This document shows positions 9,456-20,297 of a DNA stretch of 64,000 bases, piece after piece. Below the pieces are notes generated by a model. That model saw only the letters and a list, made by a program, of their open reading frames with translations, was not told the DNA's origin and did no database searches. Location of the stretch: NCBI GenBank assembly GCA_934047225.1, contig OW203983.1:1178001-1242000 (forward strand), read 5' to 3'. This DNA comes from Ypsolopha sequella (lineage: Eukaryota; Arthropoda; Insecta; Lepidoptera; Ypsolophidae). The position numbers were made by a program, and so were the translations under genes. Each line of letters opens with the position of its first letter. Position 1 is the stretch's first letter.

Positions 9456-9636
9456 AGTTTTAGATAAAGTATAATTGCGTTGTCACCACAAGCAGACTGC
9501 ACCCTGAAATCACCCTAGCACTCAATGCAAGCGACAAGATGCTACTACTAGCTAAAGTATTTCAAAACACCTGCGATTTTGACATTAAAGCAAGTGCCTC
9601 ACCACATGAGTTCTTTGATCGATTCTACGCATTTTG
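9456..9636 (+). other. Short unidentified open frame (about 55 codons)
   Basis: From about 9471 an open frame runs to a TGA at 9634..9636, with LNASDKMLLLAKVFQNTCDF and SPHEFFDRFYAF at its end. The composition is protein-like, but it has no ATG at its start and I recognise no family. It could be an exon or a retrocopy fragment, or chance. Confidence 0.15.
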
Positions 9637-10309
9637 AGTCTGGGCACGAAAGCGAAAACCCACTCTGGTAGGAGAAAGAGGGGGTTAAAGATAGAAGATT
9701 TACTTTACATAATGTAATTTACATCAATATGTACCTATGTAATTTCAATAGTAAAAAATTTTCAGTGTTTATTCGTGCTTTTGAAAAGATTTCATAAATG
9801 TTATGTAACGTAATCATATATTGATTGATTGAATGGTCCGTTCCTTGACTTTAGGTTGCGATCTAGAAATATTTTTTTCTGTACTAAAATGTGTGGTGAT
9901 GACGTCGCTGAAGGGCAGATGAAAGACATCGCTTTTTCACTTTTTTACCTTCATAACAGAGCGTCGTCGTTATAAATGCCACCGCCACGTGGCTTTAAAT
10001 ATTTTTTCTACTTGTTGATATAAGACAAAATACTAAATTTGTTTTTGATTGATTTCAAGTTTGCTATGCACTCTAATATAATTCAATTGGTTCGTAAGTA
10101 CGTTTAGTTATTATTATTTATTAAAATAAATTATACAGAATCACAGTGGGACTAATACGCTAAACAATTAAAGACTTAAAAACAACATAAGAAGTGTTAC
10201 ATGTCATAAAACAAAACTAATGATAAAAATACACTTCAATTTATAACTTAATTAACTATATTGTAATGACAAACTTACTTACAAACGTACTTCAGACATT
10301 CTTTTTCCA
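9637..10309. other. Non-coding, no feature recognised
   Basis: AT-rich sequence with no supported ORF, inverted repeat or known motif. Probably intron of the dynein gene. Confidence 0.4.
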
Positions 10310-10640
10310 GTCACAAACCTATCAGCAAATATATTATTACAGTCAGGTACTGACGACTGTAGAGAACTGAGCGAAGATTTGCCATGTTAACCATGACTAT
10401 GAACAGTAATGGGCCAAGGATTGATCCTTGACTAACTCAGGACCTAGTGTGGTAAGACCTTGAAGTGAAACAGCCATGTTTCACATACTGCTGACGGTCC
10501 CGAAGATAGTTGGCAAAAAAGTTGAGAAGTCTTGGAGCAAATCCTATGGCACAAAGTTTTTTCCAGGAGGACATCATTATCCACTCGATCGAAGGCCTTC
10601 TTAAAATCGATGTAGGCCACATCCACCTGAAATCCACTGT
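10310..10640 (-). pseudogene. LINE reverse transcriptase fragment, inverted piece
   Basis: Minus-strand fragment of a non-LTR RT: VAYIDFKKAFDRVDND (the motif A aspartate), then LNFFANYLRDRQQYV, then SQGSILGPLLFIVMVN (RT motif around the GxPQG box) in a shifted frame. It is frame-broken and truncated. It abuts a plus-strand RT fragment that starts at the same motif (10641..11066). Confidence 0.7.
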
Positions 10641-11066
10641 CCAGGCCTCAGGGCTCTATTTTGGGCCCCATTATTTTTATTTTATACATTTATTTTATTC
10701 CATCTCGGACGCCCTATCTGAATGCATCAAACTTATTAAAACTGGAAGCACGTAGACCTCTCCACCTGGCTACATTGTTGTTTGGTGTAATAAAAACTGG
10801 ATCACCTGATTATCTGAAGGACAAATTGAAATGTTCACGTGACCAGCTTCGAAGAGCATCATCGTATCTTTTGTCCTCAGAACATTTGTGCTTTTGTCCA
10901 TGTCTCAACACCGTACTATACCACTCTATTTTGTGGTACTACTGCGTTTCGTGGCAGCTTCAGATACGCAGCCATGAAATGTTGGAACAACCTTCCACTA
11001 CCGATACGTGATCTGAAATTAGTGACTACGTTCAAATTCAAATATAAAAATACTTGGTGTGCATAA
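10641..11066 (+). pseudogene. LINE RT fragment with internal deletion
   Basis: Starts with QGSILGPIIFILYI, then jumps to the C-terminal region (ARRPLHLATLLFGVIKTGSP, and FRYAAMKCWNNLPLPIRD in another frame). The palm motif with the catalytic aspartates is missing. The WNxLPxxIR box is typical of the C end of jockey/CR1-type ORF2 proteins. The piece is dead. Confidence 0.7.
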
Positions 11067-11664
11067 ATAAATATATAAATATAGCTTTTATAGATATGTA
11101 TCATCTCGACACAGCAACAAGCTGAGTTGCAGCTCAGTTGGTGGTGGTGGTAGATTAATTTATGTTACCTTTTATTTGTTTAATGTTTGTCTTTATGTCT
11201 TTTTATTAGTTATATTAGCATTAGTTTATTTGTGTGTGTTGCTATCTTGTGTTTTTACTTTCCATCAAATGTTTTTTTTTTCTTTCTTCTTCAAAACTCT
11301 AGCACGTAGCGAACAATCGGCACTCTAGCGGTGCGAACAGGCGGCACTTCAGCGGTGAGGGTTTATTAACATGCTTCTAATTAACGTTAAACTGGTGGAG
11401 GGACGTGTGTTCCACTTTTTTACTTAGAAATAATGAATATTATTCGCCACAGCGAAGAAGAGCAGTAACTTGTTTAGTGAAAAAATCGGAAAACAGTAAG
11501 CCGAAAGCAGAATCTTTCCCTAATTCGTTTTTCAAATGGAAAATACTCAAGTGTATCAAACTGGAATCAGGTCTGGCAAGAAAGCGAGTGTAATTATTAT
11601 ACCTGATCCAGAAAGTGAGTGCAATAAAAATATCTGGCCCAGGTGTCATAATAATAATAATGAC
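11067..11664. other. Non-coding, intron of the dynein gene
   Basis: AT-rich with T-runs and an (ATA)n stretch at 11648..11660 next to the exon donor. No other gene or repeat recognised. Confidence 0.4.
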
Positions 11665-11758
11665 CTAGTGACGAGCACGTCGAAGCTCTTGATGGCTGCG
11701 TCAGCGCAGGAGATGAAGGAGTCCCACTCCTCGCTGGTCCACGTCACGGACCGGAGAC
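11665..11758 (-). CDS. Dynein heavy chain exon 13
   Basis: 94 bp. Encodes LRSVTWTSEEWDSFISCAD and ends in FDVLVTR, matching the ITWTS segment of dynein stems. Acceptor CAG before GTCTCC; donor AG/GTCATT. Enters with two bases of a Gly codon and leaves with two bases. The next exon is not in the window. Confidence 0.85.
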
Positions 11759-12059
11759 CTGGAACCAGTAAAAAGTTAAACTTACACAACACACGCTCAT
11801 CTAACGTCGCGGGTGCAGTCTCAAATGGCGTTGCAGTCGGGCATTGTGGAGCATCGACAAAGAAGCGTCACGGTGTATGAAATTGTGAACTTCACACCAG
11901 CTAAGTAGCTGCTGAGCATTGTACATTTTTGAAGAGAGGCGTCTTTTGATAGCTTTATGTAATTTCAAAATGTGACGTTTTAAATTTTCTGTAACTTTCC
12001 CGAGATCCCTACGTGATAATCACAATATGCTACAATTCAATATGCCAATAACAAATACA

Positions 12060-12745
12060 ATTAGGGAGTTTTCCATCACTTTTGTGTCTTGAGACCCGAA
12101 GTCTATATAAAGAAGTCTCTATTTCGGGTTTGAGACAGCCCGACTAGAATTACGGTTCTAGCTGGTTTCTGTTGGGCACTACAGGAGTCAGACTTGAGCC
12201 GACTTCAAGCTTGTGTCTCACTCGCTGATGGTGCTGAGACAAGGGTTTGGACTTTTAGTGGCATGTTATTAGTTTCGACTTTAAACCAAGTGGTTTGAGC
12301 TGCCGGGGTGCGAGCACGTTCTCTTTCCGGTATTGCTTATAACCGGATATTGGTCTCTGTGAGCAGCTACGATTCTCTCGTAGCGGTCTTTGAGTGGCCA
12401 AAAATGCAAGCGAGTTATGCGGGGCACATGAGTTTCCCTCAAGTTTTTCGATGAACACTGTTTGCGTATAGACATCTAATTTGTGCGTGCGATCGTGCGC
12501 TCTCAGTGGGAGTAATTCATCTCCGGCATCTGGATAGTTGAGTAGACGACCCGATGCTGGAGGGTATCGTCCGGGTCACCCGTCCACAACAGGAACAAGT
12601 GACCCGACATTACACCCACCTTGCAAACCGAAGATGTAGTTCTCCCCCTGAGAGCCCATTAGCCCATTATCGCACGCACAAGTAAGCACGTCCATACGCA
12701 AATAGTGTTCATCGCTCATCTTGAGGGAAACTCAAATTTACCTAA
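12060..12745. repeat. Complex foldback repeat in intron
   Basis: Two inverted arms, about 12430..12512 and 12643..12735, pair over most of their length (GAGTTTCCCTCAAG with CTTGAGGGAAACTC; TTTGCGTAT with ATACGCAAA). The loop is about 130 bp. To the left, 12080..12145 holds a smaller inverted pair around TATATAAAG (TGTCTTGAGACCCGAA / TTCGGGTTTGAGACA). Could be a foldback DNA element or an LTR relic. Confidence 0.6.
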
Positions 12746-12796
12746 CGATTAACCTTAATTAGAATCAAACGGCGATTTCGGTATTAGTGAACGAAC

Positions 12797-12899
12797 CAGG
12801 TAAAAGGAGCGAGGAGAGCCGCACCACTTGCGGTAGGAACAGCGGACGCACTTCGAGCTTGACGCGCCGGACAGTGCGCAGGTAGTCTTGAAGAAGGAA
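12797..12899 (-). CDS. Dynein heavy chain exon 12 (found by phase)
   Basis: 103 bp, GC-rich against its surroundings. Reads FLLQDYLRTVRRVKLEV and VRLSSLLLP, the expected link between LVNDSLQ of exon 11 and GLRSVTWTS of exon 13. Acceptor CCAACAG/TTCC and donor CTG/GTTCGT. Enters in phase 0 and leaves with one base, exactly what exon 13 needs. Confidence 0.85.
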
Positions 12900-13128
12900 C
12901 TGTTGGCATTATACGCTAATTAGTTTTCTTTTAAAACTAGTTTTATTTTGTTGGCCAATTGGCCTTTACCTCATCAAAAGAGAGAACATTCGCGTGCAGC
13001 AAAACTTTCATCAACATTCACCGGTTCAGAACGTTGATGACGTGTCTATCGGAGAGCACGACCAAGTTATTTATAACAGCTTGATCAGTTTGTGCGAGAT
13101 ACGCCTATGGTCTACGAGATGTCATAGT

Positions 13129-13187
13129 CAAATTCAAATAGTTAATTTTGCAAAATAGGTATACATAATACACTTTTTACACGTCAA
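13129..13187 (-). repeat. LINE/SINE 3' tail fragment
   Basis: On the minus strand it matches the tail found at 29440..29506 and 49820..49880 (ACGTGTAAAAAGTGTAT, AACTATTTGAATTTGA). A severely 5'-truncated insertion. Confidence 0.65.
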
Positions 13188-13445
13188 ATGGTAGTTCGGT
13201 AAGACCCGGTCGTTGAGATAGCAGAGTAGAAAACTTAAAAAAAAAAGTCTATGCAAGTGATACTATGGTAATGTAAAGATCGAAATGTTACACTTTTGTC
13301 GACCTAGCTCTCATCCGCCAAGCGTCTGGATCATAACGTGCGATAAGAGACTTCGTTACAAAAAATACTAGACTCACAAACAAACTTAACTGGGAAGTCT
13401 CTCTAGCTTTGTTCTTTCTACTCTTTCATGTGGTTTGAACAATAC

Positions 13446-13649
13446 CTGCAACGAATCATTGACAAGCGTGAAGTAATTTTTCTTGGCGAGGAGCGAATGG
13501 CAGACGATCGGCAGCTCGACGGACATCTTGACCAGACAGTCTGACTCACGGATCAGAAGCCGCACTGTGTGGTCGAGGTTCACGCTTATTTTGCCAGTTT
13601 CGTCGAGCTTCAGGAGCGTGTTGTTCAGGCAATCGTCCACGTCCCAGAG
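13446..13649 (-). CDS. Dynein heavy chain exon 11
   Basis: 204 bp, 68 codons, phase 0 at both ends. Begins LWDVDDCLNNTLLKLDETG, includes VRLLIRESDCLVKM and ends LVNDSLQ. The strong donor TTGCAG/GTATTG lies inside a longer open frame that reads on to 13386; the phase and homology of exon 12 show that the shorter exon is right. Confidence 0.85.
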
Positions 13650-13657
13650 CTGCGGAT

Positions 13658-13753
13658 GAAATGTTTATATGACCGTATGTTTAGTTATAATTATGAAATG
13701 TTTATATGACCGTATGTTTAGTTATAATTATGAAATGTTCATATGACCGTATG
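13658..13753 (+). repeat. 37-bp tandem repeat, 2.6 copies
   Basis: Units start at 13658, 13695 and 13732 (GAAATGTTTATATGACCGTA...). The array begins eight bases from the exon 11 acceptor, so it overlaps the polypyrimidine/branch region of that intron. Confidence 0.85.
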
Positions 13754-14078
13754 GTAGTTTCACTGTAATTCACTGTAACGACTACTCGTAATAGGAGCAG
13801 GGAAGCGACTGTGCGGGCTGTGCCTGCCAGTCTGCTAACATGTGCGTTTTTACAAATTGCTAACTAAACATTTATGTTAAGCCCCTACAAGTATTTTATA
13901 TACCTAAACCCACAATAAAAAGATCAAGAAGTCATCAAATTATATTTATTTAATTTTATTTTGCGTTTTTCATAAACCTTGTTTAGTTGTGATCATCACT
14001 TACAATGTGTCTATATCGACCAAGTCACCCTATATATAGGTAGAGGCAATAGTCGCACATAATTGTGCACCAACTCAC
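13754..14078. other. Intron, no feature recognised
   Basis: AT-rich intron between dynein exons 10 and 11. Nothing else seen. Confidence 0.5.
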
Positions 14079-14260
14079 GTTCTGGTTCATCCAGACAGCG
14101 CGTATGTCCTGCTCGTAGTGGTGTATGAGCGTGCGGATGTTGTTGTACTTGCGCACGATGTCCGAGCACGCCGGCAGTGACGTCAGCACCGGGTGCGCCG
14201 ACACGCTCTCCACCGTCTCGGTTATGTTGTGCATCAGGCACCGGGACCACTTGATGCGAC
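14079..14260 (-). CDS. Dynein heavy chain exon 10
   Basis: 182 bp. Encodes RIKWSRCLMHNITETVESV and VRKYNNIRTLIHHYEQDI, ending AVWMNQN at donor AAC/GTGAGT. The first two bases complete the Gly codon begun in exon 9 (PIAG|RIKW), as in the conserved PPVAGRIxW block of dynein stems. Confidence 0.88.
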
Positions 14261-14445
14261 CTCCACATTGGGACACCAGGTTAGCGTACTCTATACTACC
14301 AATATCATGTCTGTTCTACACCAATAAATTAATCTTAGTTTTACAGGATATGTACCGACCTGCCACGGATATAATGCGAATAGAAATTTATAACCAACCG
14401 ACCGGACGTGCACTATCTGTCGTGGATTATGTAGAAAACGTAAGT

Positions 14446-17400
14446 ACAATACAATACAAATACAAATACAAAATTATTTATTGGATCAAAAATCTTAACC
14501 TAAAAAATAACAATGTTAAGGCTAAGGTATTCACAAAAAATGATGTGTTCAACTGAAACTTAAGTAAGGCAAAGCCTGTCATTTAAGAGTCAGTTGCTTC
14601 TGCTCGTAGGGACACAGTTTAATTAATACAGGTAGCCGAAAAAGAGAAAAGCATGCAATTTATTAAAGCGTTTTTACATTTACAAAATTATATAAAAATA
14701 AACATGAGTGTACGTAAGTATGTGTGTGTATATGTGAGAGGATGTGTAAGTGTATGTGTGAGTGTGTGAGAAGAGAAAAGAAACAGGGTGCGTTTACAAA
14801 AAAATTATATGTTTTTACGTCATACGTAATTAAAATCTATTCGGAGACTTTTAGAAGATCTTCTGTTTGGTTGTAGGTAAATGTTTTCAGCATACTAATC
14901 ATACCCCTTTTACATTCCAGCTGCGATAGATCGTAAAGAGATAAAATTTTGCTTAGTCTATTGTACAAATAGGGACCAAGTACACCGAAAAAGCGAGAGT
15001 AAAATGATGTATTATATTGTTTATTGTCACAAACTCGATCCTTTCTACGTTTAGACTTGAGAAGATTAGGATTATATGGCAAAAGTCTTTGTTGTCTTAG
15101 AATTACGTTAATAATAAACAGCTGTCTTACTGTTAAGACTTCACAGTTGGCAAATAATTGCTGCGTAGGATAGAGAAATGGCTTAAAAGTCATCACCTTC
15201 AGGACTGCTCTCTGAGCTCTCTCGATTTGCAGCATAGAAGTCTTATCTGAACCGCCCCAGACCGATATACAGTATTGAATGAGAGATTGACACAGGGAGT
15301 AATAGACTGTGATGAGTAAATTGTTATCTGCCACATGTCTAAGCTTTTTAAATATTACAATAAGTTTCCTAATCCTACCAGAGAGAGTACGAAGATGATG
15401 ATGAAAATTCAATTGTTCATCGATGTGAATCCCGAGATATTTAATAATAGGTACGCGTTCGAGCGCTTGACAAGTGCAATCGTTAGAGCTATTACAGCGA
15501 TGGGCTCTTAGTGTCAGGTTTACCGATACATCCTTTCTGAGAGAAAATGCAAGAAATTTGGATTTTTCGATATTAAGAGTTAGTATATTTGACTCTAAAC
15601 AACTAACTACTGACCTGAGACCACCCTCGGCATTAGCTACAGCTGTTTTCCAGTCCTTTCCATCAAATATTATGGCAGTGTCATCCGCATAAGTGATTAT
15701 TTGACCATTTGACAGTGACAGATTACACAGATCGTTAATGTAAATTATGAAAAGACTGGGCCCCAGAATGCTACCTTGGGGCACACCGTGGTTCAGTGAG
15801 GCATCTCTACTAACGTGGTCTCCAATTTTAACTCGTTGCATTCTTTGTGATAAATAATCCGCAAAAAGATTTAAAGGCAAACCACGGATGCCCAAGCGCT
15901 CCATTTTATTTAGAAGTATAGGAATAGAGACCGTGTCAAAGGCCTTACATAGGTCTAAAAATACTCCAATACACTTTTCACCGTGGTCTAACTTTTTTGC
16001 AATATGCTCGGTTAGTTTCAGCACAGCATCTTCAGTGGATTTACCAGGAATGAAGCCAAACTGATTGTGTGATATTAATTTAAATTTTGTTAAATAAGAG
16101 ATTAATCTTTTATTCATAAGACGCTCCAAAATCTTAGATAAAGCCGGTAAAACTGAGATCGGTCTATAATTGTTCACATCCTCTCTGTCTCCAGACTTAT
16201 GAATAGGATGGATTAGAGCTCTCTTAAAACAATCTGGAAAAACACCGGTGCTAAAACTAAGATTACAAATATGGGTAATCATCGGAGTTAAAATATGTGC
16301 GGCCGATTTAATAATTTTAGTGGATATATCATCCCAGCCTGTTGCACAGCTAGATTTCATATTCTTAATTGTAGTTGCAATTTCATTCTCATCAGTTTCT
16401 AGTAGTATGAAGGAGTTGGCAGATGAATTTAATGTTTTTTCTCCTGGGACTATACTAGGTGTATTTATATTTCTATGTCTTTCTATAATTTTAGCGAGAT
16501 TCTTTCCGACACTTGCAAAATAATTATTAGCATTATTAATTGATGTGTCAGGGTCTCCCTGAGACAGCAAATCAGTATTAGACTTTTTTTGCGAATTTAA
16601 ATCTGCAGCATCTCTGATTAAGCTCCACATCTTCTTGGGGTCCTTGGAAGCTTTTTCAATTTCTGTTTTGTGATACGATTGTTTAACTTTTCTTAATAAT
16701 GAATTGAAGAAGTTTCTGTATCTTAGGAAAGTGGTTTTTAATATTTCATTTGTGGGTTTTTTTTTATGTTTCAGGTACATTTTGTCTCTGTTTTTTATAC
16801 AACGCAATAGACCTGGAGTGATCCACGGTTTTATAATACGTTTACTACGAGGAATAGGTTTAATAGTTGTATTCTCATCTATTACTATCTTTAACTTATT
16901 TACTAACGTGACCGCAGCAACGTTGGCGTCCGTAGCCTGGAGAATGTCTGTATAGTCAGAGCTTTCTAGATCGGTCACAATTTTATTAATGTTCACGTTT
17001 TTACTTAGCTTAGTTAATTTGCTGCTTTTTGATGGTGCAGAGCCAAGTGCTAAGCAGATTGTGAAATGATCAGTCATAATTGTTTGTATGACGCACGTAA
17101 CTGAAGGTAATTTCGTTTTTAGCATGACATGATCCAAACATGTTTTTTGTCTAGTACGAAAAGTATGAGCAGGTAACAAGCCAAGCATAGAAAATGATTC
17201 AAGGTAATCCAGACCAGGTTCTTCAATAGTCTCAGGTCTTATATTGATGTTAATGTCACCAATGAAGACTATATTGTTGAAAGTTGATAGAGAAGTTAGT
17301 AGTTTGTTTGCAGATTTTAAAAAGGTCTCTGTTTTTTTTATACCAGATGGACGGTAAATTCCAGCAATTGCAGTATCATTACCGAATTCTATAAGTAGAC

Positions 17401-17760
17401 AATTGCCTTCCAAAAATTCCGGCTCGGTAACTTTACACTGAAGATCATTTTTTATGTAAACTACAACTCCTTCATTTTGTGTATAACAATTTTTTGTTGC
17501 ATAATACGTATAATTTCTTAGGGAAGGAGGTATAGTTAGTTTATTTACCCAGCACTCCGTAAGCACAATAACGTCAAGGTCGACTTGTAATTGGGCCATA
17601 AATACTTCAAATTGGGCGAGATTACGATCTATGCTTCTGATATTTTGACACAAGTAAATACGGCCTTTGCCGAACAGTGGCGAAGATTCCCATGCGCAAT
17701 ATTTAAATGGCACCCCCACAATGTGTTCGTTGCGGCTAAAAGGAATAAAAATTTTACAAA
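14446..17760 (-). mobile_element. Non-LTR retrotransposon (LINE), ORF2 intact, 5'-truncated
   Basis: The minus-strand element ends at 14446 in a TTTGTA/TTGTA simple tail. A 3' untranslated part with GT-rich runs (14690..14780) follows ORF2. No ORF1 is found between ORF2 and 17846, where a tandem array begins, so the copy is 5'-truncated or short. It interrupts the dynein intron between exons 9 and 10. A decayed relative lies at 48545..50950. Confidence 0.85.
14837..17719 (-). CDS. LINE ORF2: AP-type endonuclease and reverse transcriptase
   Basis: 960 residues without a stop. The N end is an exonuclease-endonuclease-phosphatase domain (about residues 20-235) with QNIRSI, LTECWV, GIYRP, FIGDININ, LDHVML and TDHFTI, the residue set used to nick target DNA. 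RT follows (about 480-760): PIHKSGDREDVNNYRPIS, GVFLDLCKAFDTV, GVPQGSILGP and the catalytic YADD at residues 677-680 (15680..15691). A C-terminal region with no zinc knuckle closes it. All catalytic motifs look intact, so the protein could be active. It belongs to the jockey/CR1 assemblage; I cannot name the clade with certainty. Confidence 0.9.
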   Translation of the reverse strand: MGVPFKYCAWESSPLFGKGRIYLCQNIRSIDRNLAQFEVFMAQLQVDLDVIVLTECWVNKLTIPPSLRNYTYYATKNCYTQNEGVVVYIKNDLQCKVTEPEFLEGNCLLIEFGNDTAIAGIYRPSGIKKTETFLKSANKLLTSLSTFNNIVFIGDININIRPETIEEPGLDYLESFSMLGLLPAHTFRTRQKTCLDHVMLKTKLPSVTCVIQTIMTDHFTICLALGSAPSKSSKLTKLSKNVNINKIVTDLESSDYTDILQATDANVAAVTLVNKLKIVIDENTTIKPIPRSKRIIKPWITPGLLRCIKNRDKMYLKHKKKPTNEILKTTFLRYRNFFNSLLRKVKQSYHKTEIEKASKDPKKMWSLIRDAADLNSQKKSNTDLLSQGDPDTSINNANNYFASVGKNLAKIIERHRNINTPSIVPGEKTLNSSANSFILLETDENEIATTIKNMKSSCATGWDDISTKIIKSAAHILTPMITHICNLSFSTGVFPDCFKRALIHPIHKSGDREDVNNYRPISVLPALSKILERLMNKRLISYLTKFKLISHNQFGFIPGKSTEDAVLKLTEHIAKKLDHGEKCIGVFLDLCKAFDTVSIPILLNKMERLGIRGLPLNLFADYLSQRMQRVKIGDHVSRDASLNHGVPQGSILGPSLFIIYINDLCNLSLSNGQIITYADDTAIIFDGKDWKTAVANAEGGLRSVVSCLESNILTLNIEKSKFLAFSLRKDVSVNLTLRAHRCNSSNDCTCQALERVPIIKYLGIHIDEQLNFHHHLRTLSGRIRKLIVIFKKLRHVADNNLLITVYYSLCQSLIQYCISVWGGSDKTSMLQIERAQRAVLKVMTFKPFLYPTQQLFANCEVLTVRQLFIINVILRQQRLLPYNPNLLKSKRRKDRVCDNKQYNTSFYSRFFGVLGPYLYNRLSKILSLYDLSQLECKRGMISMLKTFTYNQTEDLLKVSE

Positions 17761-17845
17761 ATTTAGGGGTCGTTTTAAAATGTATTATACATTGAGCTAT
17801 ATTTTTTATTAAAAAGAAATGCAGAAAGTTGCTTTTGAAACGAAA

Positions 17846-18136
17846 AAAAATATCTGCTCATCACTTAAAAGTTAAATAAAAATATCTGCTCATCACTTGA
17901 AAGTTAAATAAAAATATCTGCTCATTACTTGAAAGTTAAATAAAAATATCTGCTCATTACTTGAAAGTTAAATAAAAATATCTGCTCATTACTTGAAAGT
18001 TAAACAAAAATATCTGCTCATCACTTGAAAGTTAAATAAAAATATCTGCTCATTACTTGAAAGTTAAATAAAAATATCTGCTCATTACTTGAAAGTTAAA
18101 CAAAAATATCTGCTCATCACTTGAAAGTTAAATAAA
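17846..18136 (+). repeat. 32-bp tandem repeat, nine copies
   Basis: Nine units of AAAAATATCTGCTCATTACT... ending GAAAGTTAAAT. Variants TCATCACTT and TCATTACTT, and AAATA and AAACA, alternate. The array lies between the LINE 5' end and an interspersed repeat starting CCGGTCAAATGCGAGT. Confidence 0.93.
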
Positions 18137-18776
18137 ACCGGTCAAATGCGAGTATCACTCGCCGTACAATTCAAAAAAGTTTATAGACTTAAATAAATTT
18201 GAACAAAAATTACAATCTTATCATCAAACCTACCAAATTTATGAAACAAAACTGCAAAGTTAATTCGGTCGCGTATTTGTGTACATAACCTTAAAACTAC
18301 AATATAAACCGGTGTTTTCAGCATTTTTTATTAAATACAGCATATGGTACATAATATACTGATATATCGAAGTGTTTGAGATAGTCTCCGTAAAACAATT
18401 ATCTAAAGCTGGCAACTTTGACGGCCCCCCATTTCTTTACTCTTGAAGATAACAAAAATAATGAAAATATATTTATACTGTACTTACTGAGTTCTAGACA
18501 ATGACACCCTACATGCAAGAGTAAGGAAAAAAATGTTTTTCGACTACTTTTTCATGCCTTGAAAAATAATTTAATTACATTTTGGATTCAATATTCGGTT
18601 TACATAACATATCAAAATTTGAGGTCTCTATCTCATTCGTTCTACGAATAATGAGAATTATTATTCTTAGCATTCCGTGTAAGAGCTAGAGACATGTGAC
18701 AAACGGACGGACAGACGGACAGCAGAGTGACATTATTAGGGCTCCGTTTTGACTTTCGGGTACGAAACCCTAAAAA
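18137..18776 (+). repeat. Interspersed repeat, GTACGAAACCCTAAAA end
   Basis: Begins CCGGTCAAATGCGAGTATC and ends with ACGGACGGACAGACGGACAG, GGGCTCCGTTTTGAC and GGGTACGAAACCCTAAAAAC. This is a longer copy of the family that hosts the LTR element. No protein is encoded. Confidence 0.5.
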
Positions 18777-19108
18777 CACTACAAAAACTAATACATAGAT
18801 TCCCGTTTTGCCAAAATTTGAGCTCTTGTTTGAATAAAACAGAGCATAGTACAGAAAGTTTAAAAATGCTTTTCATTATCTATGTTCGTTTAAAAAAGCC
18901 AAACATTCTTCATCAAAAAAATTTTTATGTCAATCACAAAATAGCTCAATGTATGGCGAGTATAAATTTTAAAACTTTGGTAGAGACCCCTCAATATTAT
19001 TAAAAAACAATTATTACACACTTGCATCACATCAAGATGCGTTCTATCTTCCTCGGTTAGCCCTCAAGAGAATGACATAACATTGCTCAGCCCCCCTATT
19101 CTGTATCT
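18777..19108. other. Intron, no feature recognised
   Basis: AT-rich intronic DNA with only chance open frames. Confidence 0.45.
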
Positions 19109-19306
19109 TTGGTTGTCAACTGAACTGGGTGCCTATCATCAAAAATATTGATAAAAACTGAAATTGAACTGAAAACTGAAACTGAAATATTGAACTATAA
19201 ACAAACTGTGACGTCACTTCAAGTGCGAACATATCCTTAGACAATCGGAATTCGATATTATATCTATGTTTTTGATGATAGGCACCCAGTCTAGTTGGCA
19301 ACTAGA
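19109..19306. repeat. MITE-like foldback element
   Basis: Terminal inverted repeats of about 40 bp share CTGGGTGCCTATCATCAAAA (left, from about 19126) with its complement at 19266..19289. The outer part GTTGTCAACT also pairs with AGTTGGCAAC. The interior is about 110 bp and non-coding. Confidence 0.75.
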
Positions 19307-19342
19307 CATACATAATAGGCCCGCAGGTTGACAACAGCTCAC

Positions 19343-19490
19343 CAGCGATCGGCGAAAAGTTCCTCGGCAGCGGCGGATCGTCCCTCTGTCTCTTGAACAT
19401 CTTCAATATCTTGTCCACTTCCTTCTCGCAGTATTTGAGCACTCGATCGTACTTCTCGCTCAGTTTTGTTATCTGGATCTTTTTGCTCAC
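19343..19490 (-). CDS. Dynein heavy chain exon 9
   Basis: 148 bp. Encodes VSKKIQITKLSEKYDRVLKY and FKRQRDDPPLPRNFSPIAG, the signature just before the GRIxW block. Acceptor CGGCAG/GTGAGC, donor CTG/GTGAGC. Enters phase 0 and leaves one base of Gly. Confidence 0.9.
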
Positions 19491-20297
19491 CTGCCGGTAT
19501 GTATTTTCAGGTTTGTTATTTAGTGGCTTTTATAGGAAAACTGGTTCTACGAATTAGGATTCTTTTGTTTGCTTTCCGCGGTGTATCATGAAACTTACTC
19601 GTCCGATTGTACCGAACTAGTACAAAGTTACACTATTTTTTATTTAACTATTTTTAAACGTTTGTCAGAATTACTTTGACAAATGTTTAACAATCAGGGT
19701 CCATTTTAGAATTGAAAATTGGTTTTCCTAAAAACGGTCTTTTTTTGGTCTGCGGAACCACTAATTAATGAATAATTTAATATACCGTATGTAACTCTTT
19801 TGTTCTAGCCGAAAAATGCTGTTCGGCCTTCACACTCCAGACCAGACGATTAGACTATGAACATTTTGGAAGAAAATGTGGCCGAAGTCACTTGACCAGG
19901 TGACATTGTCAGACACTTACTGCTTACAATTAGCTGCACAAATCTAAATTTAAAAAATTGGGTTATATTTATAAAATAATATTGATGAGGAAAAATCTCT
20001 CAGATAATTCTCCAAACCTTGTGAAATTATTGCTTATAAAGACGGTACTTTTTGTTTTTTTTCTTCAATTACTATAATTTTCTTTAATTTATTTATATGA
20101 AATTGATTTTGTTGGATCACGCGCCGGAAGCGGTTACCGTATTATGTCGTCTACCTTTTGTTTTTATCTAAGCTCATCCCCTATAAAAATTGCCGAAGTC
20201 ACAAGCGTATGCCAGTTTTTCACAATGTTACAGATTGACAAGATCGTGCAAGACCGTCCCGCGAGGAGACACACGTTGGTGGGGGTGAGGTCCGTCC
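19491..20297. other. Intron, no feature recognised
   Basis: AT-rich DNA between dynein exons 8 and 9. I see no gene or clear repeat here. Confidence 0.4.

Noticed and set aside
12255..12475. Two overlapping minus-strand ORFs of about 65 codons
   Set aside because: They fall in the foldback repeat arms and have no family likeness.
13386..13445. Extension of dynein exon 11 to the stop at 13386
   Set aside because: The 20 extra codons do not resemble dynein, and the strong donor at 13445 joins exon 12 in frame with the expected sequence.
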